DNA from: JBDTSW01 sp963758845
Lineage (GTDB): Bacteria > Actinomycetota > Thermoleophilia > Solirubrobacterales > 70-9
Assembly (NCBI GenBank): GCA_963758845.1
Contig: CAVWWX010000002.1
Coordinates: 186,001-250,000, forward strand
DNA length: 64,000 nucleotides
Direction: 5' to 3'
Of the stretch, positions 53,666-62,381 are shown piece by piece. The notes beneath the pieces are model-generated. The model did not search any database. It had not been told where the DNA came from and worked only from the letters and a program-made list of their open reading frames with translations. Each line of letters starts with the position of its first letter. Position 1 is the first letter of the stretch. The translations under genes and the position numbers were made by a program.

Positions 53666-55013
53666 GGACCAGCTCGGCCGTCGCCTCCGCGAAGGCCTCC
53701 GTGTGGCGGTCGACGTGCGCCTCGGTGGTCGCCGGCGACATCAGCGCCATCATGTGAAACGGGGTCATCAGGATGCCCCGGTTGAGCATGTAGAGGTGAA
53801 GCAGCGCGTCGAGCTCCTGGTCGAGAGCGGCGGCCGCCTCGCCGCCGGTGCGCGGCGGGCTGGCGCTGAACATGTACTCGGCGCGGCACCCCAACCGGGT
53901 CACCGACCACGGCAGGCCATGCTCGGCGATGCCGTCCGCCACCCCGCGCTCGAACCGCTCGCCGAGCGAGATCATGTGCTCGAAGGCGGCGTCGGTCAGC
54001 ACCTCGGTGAGGGTCGCCCGGGCCGCGGCTAGCGACAGCGCGTTCCCGGCCAGGGTCCCGCCTACCCCGCCCACGTCGGCCGCCACCGGCACCGTGTGCT
54101 CGAGGATCCGCGCGGCGACCTCGTCGCCGAACCCGTAGGCGCCGATCGGCACTCCGCCGCCGATCGGCTTCCCGATCGTCAGGAGGTCTGGCTCCAGGCC
54201 GGCGACGCCCGTATAGCCGCCGGGACCGCAGCACAGGGTGTGGGTCTCGTCGATGACCAGCAGCGTCTCGGTCTCGCGGGTCAGCTCGCGCAGGCGCTCG
54301 TGATAGCCGTCCTCGGCCAGCACGATGCCGATGTTCGTCAGCGCGGGCTCGACCAGGACGCAGGCCACGTCGCCGTGGGACAGCTCGCGCTCGAGAGCCT
54401 CGAGGTCGTTGATCTCGACGATCCGGGTGGTTTCGGATGGCGCCACCGGCGGTCCCACGTTGCCCTCGCGGGGCCGGACCTCGCCGTCGACCAGGCCGAC
54501 GACGGTCTCGTCGACGCTTCCGTGGTAGCAGTGGTTGTGAACGAGGATCTTCGGCCGGCCCGTGATCTCACGTGCGAGCCGGACGACGAACCGGTTGGCA
54601 TCGGTCGCCGAGAGCGAGAACTGCCAGTTCGCCAACCCGAAGCGGCGCTTCATCTCCTCGCCGACCAGGACCCCGTCCTCGGTCGGCAGCATCGCGGTGA
54701 TCCCGTGCTGGGCCCGCTCGTGGATCGCTGCGACGGTCGCGGCCGGCGAGTGGCCCGTCATCGCGCCCGTATCGCCGAGGCAGAGGTCCGCGTAGACGTT
54801 GCCGTCGACGTCGGTGACCTCCGCTCCCTCGGCGGATGCGAGGAAGACCGGGAACTCGCCCGGCCAGCGGGTCATCCAGTTCATTGGAACGCCGGAGAGC
54901 AGGGAGCCTTCGGCTCGCTCGTGCAGGCGCCTGGAGGCCAAATGGCCGTCCGCGAACCCCTTCCGCTCGCGCTCCAAGAGCTCGGCGATCCGGCCTCGGC
55001 TGATCTCGGTCAC
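53658..55013 (-). CDS. Class III aminotransferase (glutamate-1-semialdehyde aminomutase-like)
   Basis: 451 residues. PLP enzyme. YADLCLGDTGAMTGHSPAATVAAI, NHCYHGSVDETVVG, LLVIDETHTLCCGPGGYTGV (Asp binding PLP N1) and DLLTIGKPIGGGVPIGAYGF (Lys of the Schiff base) are all present. Compared with true GSA aminomutase the sequence is diverged, and class III members use many amino donors, so the substrate is not predictable. The GTG at 55013 has GAGGAGGAAA upstream. It is divergent from the GntR gene, suggesting joint control. Confidence 0.9.
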   Translation of the reverse strand: MTEISRGRIAELLERERKGFADGHLASRRLHERAEGSLLSGVPMNWMTRWPGEFPVFLASAEGAEVTDVDGNVYADLCLGDTGAMTGHSPAATVAAIHERAQHGITAMLPTEDGVLVGEEMKRRFGLANWQFSLSATDANRFVVRLAREITGRPKILVHNHCYHGSVDETVVGLVDGEVRPREGNVGPPVAPSETTRIVEINDLEALERELSHGDVACVLVEPALTNIGIVLAEDGYHERLRELTRETETLLVIDETHTLCCGPGGYTGVAGLEPDLLTIGKPIGGGVPIGAYGFGDEVAARILEHTVPVAADVGGVGGTLAGNALSLAAARATLTEVLTDAAFEHMISLGERFERGVADGIAEHGLPWSVTRLGCRAEYMFSASPPRTGGEAAAALDQELDALLHLYMLNRGILMTPFHMMALMSPATTEAHVDRHTEAFAEATAELVRG

Positions 55014-55087
55014 GGTTTCCTCCTCGTCGACGCCGGCGTTCGTGCCTGGCCCGACGTATCTTGTCAAATTGTGGAATGATGTGACAC

Positions 55088-55816
55088 ATGGCCAAAGCAG
55101 ATCCCGAAAGCGCCCCCTCGCTCGAGCAGCAGCAGGGCGCATCCCCGAACCTTCCGCTCGCGACGGTCTCCACGGTCCAGGCCGCCGCCAACGCGCTGCG
55201 GGAGCAGATCCTGGACGGGCATATCGAGCCGGGCGCGCGGCTGCGAGAGACCGAGTTCGCCGAGCGCCTCGGAATCGCCAGGCACTCCTTCCGCGCGGCG
55301 ACCCAGATCCTGATCGCCGAGGGCCTGCTGCTGCGCGAGCCCAACCGCGGAGTCCAGGTACCTGTGCTCGACCCCGACGACCTGATCGACGTGTTCCGGC
55401 TGCGCATCGCGCTCGAGCTCGAGGCGGTCCGGCTGGTGATGGCCACCGGCGAGGTCCCCGAGGACGCCGAGGCGTCGGCTCGCGAGCTGTCGGGCATCGG
55501 CGATGACGCGCCGTGGCGATCGGTGGTCGAGCCGGACATGCGCTTCCACCGGGCGCTCATCGATGCCGCCGGGTCCCCCCGGCTGGCTCGGGCCTACTCG
55601 TCGGTGCAGTCAGAGATCCTGCTCTGCCTCGTCCAGTTGCGCCCGTACTACCACCGCCCCGCCGAGGTCGCCGCCGAGCACGAGGAGCTGATCGCGGCGA
55701 TCCGCGCCGGCGACCCCGAGCGCGCCGAGGACCTGTTCCGCACCCACCTCGCGGAGGCGGCCGACAACCTGACCAGAGCCTGGCAACAGCAGACCGGAGA
55801 GAAGGTGATCGTATGA
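55088..55816 (+). CDS. GntR family regulator, FadR/FCD subgroup
   Basis: 242 residues. N-terminal winged helix: VSTVQAAANALREQILDGHIEPGARLRETEFAERLGIARHSFRAATQILIAEGLL; C-terminal FCD effector domain: PDMRFHRALIDAAGSPRLARAY and AAEHEELIAAIRAGDPERAEDLFRTHL, with likely metal-binding His/Asp. Its stop overlaps the eno start (ATGA). The 74-base divergent gap contains TTGTCA...TGTGACA, a possible operator. It should sense the substrate or an intermediate of the cluster. Confidence 0.92.
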   Translation: MAKADPESAPSLEQQQGASPNLPLATVSTVQAAANALREQILDGHIEPGARLRETEFAERLGIARHSFRAATQILIAEGLLLREPNRGVQVPVLDPDDLIDVFRLRIALELEAVRLVMATGEVPEDAEASARELSGIGDDAPWRSVVEPDMRFHRALIDAAGSPRLARAYSSVQSEILLCLVQLRPYYHRPAEVAAEHEELIAAIRAGDPERAEDLFRTHLAEAADNLTRAWQQQTGEKVIV

Positions 55817-57090
55817 GTCCCGCCGTCACGAACCTGCGCGCCCGCGAGGTGCTCGACTGCCGTGGACTGCCCACGGTCCAGGTCGACCTCGCCCTCGACG
55901 ACGGAACCGTGGCCACCGCCGACGTGCCCTCCGGGCGCTCCACCGGCTCGAACGAGGCCGCCGAGCTTCGCGACGGCGGCTCGCGCTTCGGCGGCTTCGG
56001 CGTGCTCGGCGCGGTCGCCGCTGTGAACGGCGAGCTGCGCGACGCGCTGGTGGGAAAGCCGCTGCCCGGTCAGCGCGACCTGGACTCGGCGCTGATCGAG
56101 CTCGACGGCACCGAGCGCAAGTCACGGCTGGGGGCCAACGCGATCCTCGGCGTGTCGCTCGCCGCGGCAAGGGCTCGGGCGGCCGCGGCCGGCACCCCGC
56201 TCTACCGGGCGCTCAACGCGAACGCGCACGTGCTTCCGGCGCCGCTGGTGAACCTGATCAACGGCGGCAAGCACGCCTCCAACGACCTCGACTTTCAGGA
56301 GTTCATCTGCATCCCGGTGGGCGCCGACTCGATCCTCGAGGCGCTTCAGATCTCGACCGAGGTCAACCTCGCGCTCGCCGAGATCCTGCTCGGGCGCTAC
56401 GGGAAGAGCGCGCTGAACACCGGCGACGAGGGCGGCTACGCGCCGGCGATCTCAAGCCCGCACGAGGCGCTCGGCCTCCTGCACGAAGCCGTGGCGAACG
56501 CGGGCCACGCGGGACGCTTCCGCTACGGCCTCGACTGCGCCGCCACCCACCTCTACGACCGGGATAGCGGGACCTACGAGGTCGCGGGAGAGCGCCGCGA
56601 CCGTGATGGGATGACGGAGCTCTATCTGGAGCTGATCCGGGACTTCGACGTGGTCACGATCGAGGACCCGCTCGACGAGGACGACTTCGAGGGCTTCGCC
56701 GAGCTGACCCAGGCGAGCGGGATTCAGATCGTCGGGGACGACCTGTTCGTGACCGATCCCAAGCGGCTGCGGACCGGCCTCGACGCGGGCGCGGCCAACT
56801 CGCTGCTGTGGAAGGTCAACCAGATCGGCACGCTCTCCGAGGCCCTGGATGCGGCCGACCTCGCCCATCGCGGCGGCTATACGGTCGTCGTCTCCGAGCG
56901 CTCCGGCGAGACCGAGGACCCGATCATCGCCGACCTCGCGGTGGCGCTCGGCGCCGGCCAGATCAAGACGGGAGCGCCCGTGCGAGGCGAGCGCACCGCC
57001 AAGTACAACCGGCTGATCAGAATCGAGGAGGAGCTCGGCGCCACCGCCTCCTACCCCGGCGACATCTTCCCGGCGGCGATCGCCGCGTGA
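55813..57090 (+). CDS. Enolase homologue in a catabolic operon
   Basis: 425 residues, enolase length. Metal ligands and the general bases look retained: INGGKHASNDLDFQEF (His and Glu), NTGDEGGYAP, TIEDPLDEDDFEGF, GDDLFVTDPKRL and LLWKVNQIGTLSEAL (catalytic Lys). Changes: the loop SHRSGET is SERSGET, the loop SGASTG is SGRSTG, and DSRGNPT is DCRGLPT. Either it is an enolase tuned to this pathway, turning 2-phosphoglycerate into phosphoenolpyruvate, or it acts on a related substrate. A housekeeping enolase presumably exists elsewhere. Start overlaps the GntR stop; stop overlaps the kinase GTG. Confidence 0.85.
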   Translation: MSPAVTNLRAREVLDCRGLPTVQVDLALDDGTVATADVPSGRSTGSNEAAELRDGGSRFGGFGVLGAVAAVNGELRDALVGKPLPGQRDLDSALIELDGTERKSRLGANAILGVSLAAARARAAAAGTPLYRALNANAHVLPAPLVNLINGGKHASNDLDFQEFICIPVGADSILEALQISTEVNLALAEILLGRYGKSALNTGDEGGYAPAISSPHEALGLLHEAVANAGHAGRFRYGLDCAATHLYDRDSGTYEVAGERRDRDGMTELYLELIRDFDVVTIEDPLDEDDFEGFAELTQASGIQIVGDDLFVTDPKRLRTGLDAGAANSLLWKVNQIGTLSEALDAADLAHRGGYTVVVSERSGETEDPIIADLAVALGAGQIKTGAPVRGERTAKYNRLIRIEEELGATASYPGDIFPAAIAA

Positions 57091-58457
57091 TCTCGAACTC
57101 GGCCGAGCTCGCCGCCACCGGAATGCCGGAGCTGCGCGCTCTGGCGCTGCGGGTGGCGAGGGCCGGGCTCGAGGCCTGCGACGTCGGCAAGGCCACCGAG
57201 CAGAGAGTCGAGCTCACCGACGCCGGGATCGCCGTGGCGGGCCGCGAGTACACGCTCGGGCCTGACTCCCGAGTCGTCGTCATCGGCTCCGGCAAGGCCA
57301 CCCTGCCGATCGCCGCGGCGCTGGAGCGGATCCTCGCCGACCGCCTCGAGGGCGGGACGGTCGCCGTTCGCCACGGCGACGAGACGATGGCGCTCGAGCG
57401 GATCGAGGTGCTGGTCGCCGACCATCCGCTCCCGAGCGCGCGGTCGACGGCGGCTGCCGAGCGGGTCGCGCTCCACACATCGCGGCTCGGGCCGGGCGAC
57501 CTGGTCATCGCAGCGTTCACCGGAGGTAGCTCCGCCCTCACCAGCCTTCCCCCTGTCGGTGTCGGCCCCGAGGAGAAGCGCCTGCTCCACGAGCTCCTGC
57601 TCGCCTCCGGCGCCCCGATCGTCGAGATCAACGCCGTCCGCAAGCACGTATCGGCGATCAAGGGCGGGCGGCTGGCAGCGCGGATCGCCCCCGCTCGCCT
57701 CGTGAACCTCACCGTCTCCGACGTCGCCGGCGACGTGTTGGACCTGATCACGGACCCAACCGTCCAGGACACCTCGAACGTGGATGACGCCCTCGCCGTA
57801 CTTCAGGAGCGCGATCTCTGGGATCGGATCCCCGAGAGCATCCGCCAGCACCTGGGGACCGAGGCCGCCCATTCGCCGCGGCTCGAGACCGAGCCACACA
57901 CGGTGGTGCTCGTCAACGGGGCCGGCGCCTGCGATGCGATGGCGGCCGAGGCCCGCGCCGCCGGCATCGACGCCCACGTCGTCTCGACGGAGCTCGAGGG
58001 CGAGGCCAAGGTCGTCGGTCGCCACCTCGCGGACCTCGCGCTGGCGTGCGCGGCCGACAGCCGGGCCCAGACGCCGCCCTGCGTGCTCGTCGGGTGCGGC
58101 GGAGAGTCCACCGTGACCCTTCGGTCGAACGGCGCGAGCGCCTCGTTCGGCGGGGGCGGGCCGAACCAGGAGGCGGCGGTCGCCGCCGCGCTCGCCCTCG
58201 ACGGCGCGCCGATCTCGGCCTGCCTCTTGGACACCGACGGCTCCGACGGCGGCACCGAGGCCGCCGGGGGGATCGTCGACGGCCACAGCCACGCGCGGGC
58301 GCGCGACGCCGGGGTCGACCTCGAGGCTGCGCTCGCCGGCCACCGGACGGGCGACGCACTCGCCCGGCTGGGCGACCAGATCGTGACCGGCCCCACTCAG
58401 ACCAACGTCAACGACATGTTCGTGCTCGCCATCGGCCCCCGGATGGCGCAGCCGTGA
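57087..58457 (+). CDS. Glycerate 2-kinase, MOFRL family
   Basis: 456 residues. Makes 2-phosphoglycerate from D-glycerate and ATP. VVVIGSGKATLPIAAAL (Lys of the active site), AFTGGSSALTSLPP, INAVRKHVSAIKGGRLAARI, NLTVSDVAGDVLDLITDPTV and the C-terminal MOFRL domain CLLDTDGSDGGTEAAGGIVDG and GPTQTNVNDM. The usual ASGPT is TDPT here. GTG start overlapping the eno stop. Product of this enzyme is the substrate of the adjacent enolase-like protein. Confidence 0.92.
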   Translation: MISNSAELAATGMPELRALALRVARAGLEACDVGKATEQRVELTDAGIAVAGREYTLGPDSRVVVIGSGKATLPIAAALERILADRLEGGTVAVRHGDETMALERIEVLVADHPLPSARSTAAAERVALHTSRLGPGDLVIAAFTGGSSALTSLPPVGVGPEEKRLLHELLLASGAPIVEINAVRKHVSAIKGGRLAARIAPARLVNLTVSDVAGDVLDLITDPTVQDTSNVDDALAVLQERDLWDRIPESIRQHLGTEAAHSPRLETEPHTVVLVNGAGACDAMAAEARAAGIDAHVVSTELEGEAKVVGRHLADLALACAADSRAQTPPCVLVGCGGESTVTLRSNGASASFGGGGPNQEAAVAAALALDGAPISACLLDTDGSDGGTEAAGGIVDGHSHARARDAGVDLEAALAGHRTGDALARLGDQIVTGPTQTNVNDMFVLAIGPRMAQP

Positions 58458-59542
58458 GCGAGGCGATGATCAGGCTCGACGGCGTAAGCCGCCGCTTCGA
58501 CGAGGTCGTCGCCGTGAACGGGGTCTCGCTCGAGATCGCCGCGGGGGAGTTCTTCTCGCTGCTCGGCCCCAGCGGCTGCGGCAAGACCACGACCCTTCGC
58601 ATGATCGCCGGCTTCGAGGAGCCGGATGAGGGCCGGGTGTTCCTCGATGGCGAGGACGTCACCACGGTTTCGCCCAAGAAGCGCAACGTGAACATGGTCT
58701 TCCAGGACTACGCGCTCTTCCCGCACATGACGGTGTCCGACAACGTCGGCTTCGGACTCCGCCTCAAGCACGTCCCGCGCGAGGAGATCGCCGCCCGCAC
58801 GAGCGAGATGCTGGACATCGTCCGGCTGGGCGGGCACGCGGACCGCCGGCCCGGCGAGCTGTCCGGCGGCCAGCGCCAGCGGGTCGCCCTGGCGCGGGCC
58901 CTGGTCAACCGCCCCGCGGCGCTGCTCCTCGACGAGCCACTCGGCGCCCTCGACCTGAAGCTACGCCGCGAGATGCAGCTCGAGCTGAAGCGCATCCAGA
59001 AGTCGACCGGCACCACCTTCGTCTACGTGACGCACGACCAGGAGGAGGCGCTGACGATGTCGGACCGAATCGCGATCATGGACTCGGGGAAGGTCCAGCA
59101 GCTCGCCGACCCGCGCTCGCTGTACGAGCAGCCCGAGACCTCCTTCGTGGCGGACTTCATCGGCACCTCGAACGCCCTGCGCCTCGAGATCTCGAGGCGC
59201 GAGGGCGATCTGGCGGTGATGGACTCCGGAGACGGCACCCGGATCTGCGTCGAGTGCCCCGAGGGCGCCGGCCAGTCGGTGCAGATCTCGGTCCGGCCCG
59301 AGAAGATCCGCATCGGCGCCGACGACGACGCGACGCGCTCCCGAGTCGAGGGCAGGGTCGTCGAACGCATCTACCTGGGCTCCCTTTCCCAGGTGCTCGT
59401 GGAGCTCCCAAGCGGCGAGCGCCTGGTCGTCCACGAGCTCAACGACGACTACGTCTCGACGGCCGAGGCCGGTGACCCGATCGTGCTCAGCTGGGCGGCG
59501 CGCCACAGCCTGGTCGTGGAGGGCGAGGGGGCGGCCCTATGA
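58454..59542 (+). CDS. ABC transporter ATPase, polyamine type (PotA-like)
   Basis: 362 residues. Full set of ABC motifs: LLGPSGCGKTTTLRMIAG (Walker A), MVFQDYALFPHMTV (Q-loop), LSGGQRQRVALARAL (signature), LLLDEPLGALD (Walker B), THDQEEAL (H-loop), then a TOBE regulatory domain (ISVRPEKIRIG). It energises the two permeases of this operon. GTG start overlaps the kinase stop (GTGA). Confidence 0.94.
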   Translation: MSEAMIRLDGVSRRFDEVVAVNGVSLEIAAGEFFSLLGPSGCGKTTTLRMIAGFEEPDEGRVFLDGEDVTTVSPKKRNVNMVFQDYALFPHMTVSDNVGFGLRLKHVPREEIAARTSEMLDIVRLGGHADRRPGELSGGQRQRVALARALVNRPAALLLDEPLGALDLKLRREMQLELKRIQKSTGTTFVYVTHDQEEALTMSDRIAIMDSGKVQQLADPRSLYEQPETSFVADFIGTSNALRLEISRREGDLAVMDSGDGTRICVECPEGAGQSVQISVRPEKIRIGADDDATRSRVEGRVVERIYLGSLSQVLVELPSGERLVVHELNDDYVSTAEAGDPIVLSWAARHSLVVEGEGAAL

Positions 59543-59611
59543 AGGCGCTCTCCCTGACGAGTGGGTGCGGGCATTCCGTGAGTTCCAAGCAGGATGAGGA
59601 GGAGTAGAGAC

Positions 59612-60688
59612 ATGAGACTGACCTTGATCGTGACCGCGATGGCGGGCGCCGCCGCGGCGATGGCGGGCTGCGGGGGCGGCGGTGGAGCGGTCGGCGTCGC
59701 GCCAGCTCCCGGGAACATGGAGGCCCCCGCGGAAGGGACGCTGAAGGTCTTCGCCTACGGCGACACGGTGCCCGACGAGATGCTCGACCCGTTCCGCGAG
59801 GCGAACCCCGATGTCGACCTCGAGGTCGCCACGTTCGACTCGAATAAGGCCGCCGCGGCCAAGCTGGCGGGCGGGTTCGAGGCCGACGTGGTCGAGGTCT
59901 GCACCGACGAGATGGAGCCGCTCGTCGCCCGGAACCTCCTCCGCCCCCTGAATCCGCAGGCGTTCGAGGAGTTCGACAAGCTCGCCTTCTCCGACGCCGA
60001 CGAGGTCCGCAACACGTCCGACCAGGTCCTGTTCGTCCCGGCCTCGGCCGGGCCGCACGGCCTGATCGTGAACACGGACGAGCTCGACGGCGAGATCACC
60101 TCGTACCAGGCGCTGTTCGATCCGGCCAACGCCGGGAACGTCGCGCTCGAGGCGACGCCGCTGACGGCGATCAGCGCCGCGGCGCTGGCGATCGGCCTCG
60201 AGAACCCGATGGACCTGACCGACGAGGAGGTCGAACAGGCCAAACAGCACCTGCTCGACAACCGGGACAACTTCCGCGCCTTCGCGGAATCGGATGCCTC
60301 GATGGTGAACCTCTTCAAGTCCGGTGAGGTGGCGCTCGCCGACGGCGGCCGGGGCACGGCCGAGGCGATGGCCGACGACGGCCTGCCGGTCGAGTGGATC
60401 GCGCCCGATGAGGGCGCCACCTCGTGGGTCTGCGGCCTCGCCCTGACCTCGGAGGCGGAGAACACGGACGCCGCCTACAAGCTCATCGACTACTACGCCT
60501 CGCCGGAGGCCCAGGCGATCTCGGCCGAGATGGGCTTCGTGGCGATGAACCCGGATGCGCTGGACCTGCTGGAAGAGAAGTTCCAGGACACCGCCGACCC
60601 GAGGAACCTCGAGACAGCTATCCCGCAGACCGAGCCCGAGAACGCCGACGTCTACGAGCGCGCATGGCAGGAAGTACTCGCCCAGTAG
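59612..60688 (+). CDS. ABC transporter substrate-binding lipoprotein (PotD-like)
   Basis: 358 residues. Lipobox MAGC in the signal peptide (MRLTLIVTAMAGAAAAMAGC). The mature protein begins LKVFAYGDTVPDEMLDPFREANPDVDLEVATFDSNKAAAAKL, typical of polyamine-type binding proteins; the later AETMADDGLP and DYYASPEAQAISAEMGF-like stretches fit the fold. The ligand cannot be called; the family also binds amines, amino acids and organic acids. GAGGAGG lies before ATG 59612. It precedes the first permease, overlapping by 25 bases. Confidence 0.92.
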   Translation: MRLTLIVTAMAGAAAAMAGCGGGGGAVGVAPAPGNMEAPAEGTLKVFAYGDTVPDEMLDPFREANPDVDLEVATFDSNKAAAAKLAGGFEADVVEVCTDEMEPLVARNLLRPLNPQAFEEFDKLAFSDADEVRNTSDQVLFVPASAGPHGLIVNTDELDGEITSYQALFDPANAGNVALEATPLTAISAAALAIGLENPMDLTDEEVEQAKQHLLDNRDNFRAFAESDASMVNLFKSGEVALADGGRGTAEAMADDGLPVEWIAPDEGATSWVCGLALTSEAENTDAAYKLIDYYASPEAQAISAEMGFVAMNPDALDLLEEKFQDTADPRNLETAIPQTEPENADVYERAWQEVLAQ

Positions 60689-61536
60689 GGCATCGCATCC
60701 GCCGCGCGGCGCCGGGGGCGGCCAGCGCCGCGCTGGTCGCGGTCGTGCTCGTGATCCTGTTCGGGCCGGTGCTGATGCTGGCCCTGTTCTCGTTCAACGA
60801 CTCGTCGATCATCTCGCTGCCCTGGGAGGGCTTCACGACCCACTGGTACGAGGACGCCTGGGCCAACCAGCAGGCGAAGGACGCGATCATGAACTCGCTG
60901 ATCGTCGCCTCGGTGGTCACCGTCCTGTCCCTCGTCCTCGGAACCGCGGCCGCGTGGGGGCTGACCCGCCTGCGGTTCCCGGGCCGGGGCGCGCTCGCGG
61001 GCCTGCACGGCTCGGTGCTCGTGGTGCCCTGGCTGATCATCGGCGTCGCCGGGCTCATGTTCTTCAGCGAGCTTCAGGTCTCGCTCTCCCTGAACACGGT
61101 TGCGCTGATGCACCTCGTCGTCACCTTCCCGCTCGTCGTCGCCATCATCTCGGCCGGGCTGGTGCGTTTCCAGCGCTCGCTGGAGGAGGCCGCGATCGAC
61201 CTCGGGGCCTCGCAGCTTCAGATGCTGCGCCATGTCGTGCTGCCGCAGATCGCCCCGTCGCTGGCGGCGGCCGGGATCTTCGCCTTCGCCTGGTCGTTCA
61301 ACAACTTCGAGATCTCGTTCTTCACCGGCGGCTTCGACCAGACGTTCCCGGTCTGGGTGTTCTCGATCCTCCGCCAGTCGGAGAACCTGCCACTGGTGAA
61401 CGCCGTCTCGACCGTGATCGCCGTGGTCCAGATCGTCGCCGTGTTCGGCGCCTGGCAGCTGATCAAGCTGCTTAGCCGGCGACGGGGCGACGGCGAAGGC
61501 GAGCTGACGGACCTCGTCGCGGGAGCGGTGCGCTGA
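60664..61536 (+). CDS. ABC transporter permease (PotC-like)
   Basis: 290 residues with about six membrane helices. LVAVVLVILFGPVLMLALFSFNDSS, the BPD permease EAA loop SLEEAAIDLGASQLQMLRHVVLPQIAPSLAAAG, and a C-terminal helix before LLSRRRGDGEG. Partner of the other permease and the ATPase. ATG 60664 overlaps the binding protein gene; the stop overlaps the next ATG (TGATG). Confidence 0.92.
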   Translation: MAGSTRPVGHRIRRAAPGAASAALVAVVLVILFGPVLMLALFSFNDSSIISLPWEGFTTHWYEDAWANQQAKDAIMNSLIVASVVTVLSLVLGTAAAWGLTRLRFPGRGALAGLHGSVLVVPWLIIGVAGLMFFSELQVSLSLNTVALMHLVVTFPLVVAIISAGLVRFQRSLEEAAIDLGASQLQMLRHVVLPQIAPSLAAAGIFAFAWSFNNFEISFFTGGFDQTFPVWVFSILRQSENLPLVNAVSTVIAVVQIVAVFGAWQLIKLLSRRRGDGEGELTDLVAGAVR

Positions 61537-62381
61537 TGCGCGAGCGACTGCGCCCCCTCGCCTTCCTCGGCGTGCCGGCCCTGGTCCTCGCCGCCTTCTT
61601 CCTGACGCCGATGATCGTGATGATGGTGATCGCACTTCAGTACGGCGTCCTCAGCGGCAGCGAGGGCTGGACGCTGAGCAACTTCGGCGACGTCATCAAC
61701 GACCCGCTCTACCGGGACGTCGCCTGGACGACTTTCCAGATCGCGACCGCCGCGATGATCATCCAGCTCGCGATCGCGATCCCGATGGCCTACGTCCTGG
61801 CCTACAAGGCGGGCAGGTTCGAGCTGGGCCTGCTGCTCTTCCTGGTCCTCGCCGACGAGCTCAACCCGATGGTCCGGATCTACGCGTGGCGGATGCTCCT
61901 GGGCCGCGAGGGACTGATCAACTCCGCGCTGATGGAGATCGGGCTGATCGATGCGCCGATCGACGCCCTGCTGTTCAGCAAGTTCGCGGTGATCGTCGTG
62001 CTCTCGACGAGCTACCTCACCTATACGGTGATCCCGATCTACGCGGCGATGAAGGCGATCGATCGAAACATCTTCGAGGCCGCGCTGGACCTCGGGGCGG
62101 GCTGGTTCACAACGGCGCGCCGGGTCCTGATCCCGCTGATCGCGCCGGGCATCTTCGTCGCCCTGCTCCTCGTCTACATCCCTCTCTTCACCGACTTCGC
62201 CAGCCCGGCGCTGGTCGGCGGCACCGAGGGCTACATGCTCGGGAACGTCGTCAATGACCTGGTGCTGGAGAGCGGCGACCTGAACGGCGGCGCGGCGATG
62301 AGCATGCTGATGCTTGGAGCCGCCGCGATCTTCGCGATCGTCGCCTACCGCGTGACGAAGATCCGCCAGCTCGAGTCGTGA
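61536..62381 (+). CDS. ABC transporter permease (PotB-like)
   Basis: 281 residues with about six membrane helices: LGVPALVLAAFFLTPMIVMMVIAL, AYVLAYKAGRFELGLLLFLVLADELNPMVRIYAW, and the EAA loop NIFEAALDLGAGWFTTARRVLIPLIAPG. Second subunit of the heterodimeric channel. Start and stop codons overlap both neighbours. Confidence 0.92.
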   Translation: MRERLRPLAFLGVPALVLAAFFLTPMIVMMVIALQYGVLSGSEGWTLSNFGDVINDPLYRDVAWTTFQIATAAMIIQLAIAIPMAYVLAYKAGRFELGLLLFLVLADELNPMVRIYAWRMLLGREGLINSALMEIGLIDAPIDALLFSKFAVIVVLSTSYLTYTVIPIYAAMKAIDRNIFEAALDLGAGWFTTARRVLIPLIAPGIFVALLLVYIPLFTDFASPALVGGTEGYMLGNVVNDLVLESGDLNGGAAMSMLMLGAAAIFAIVAYRVTKIRQLES

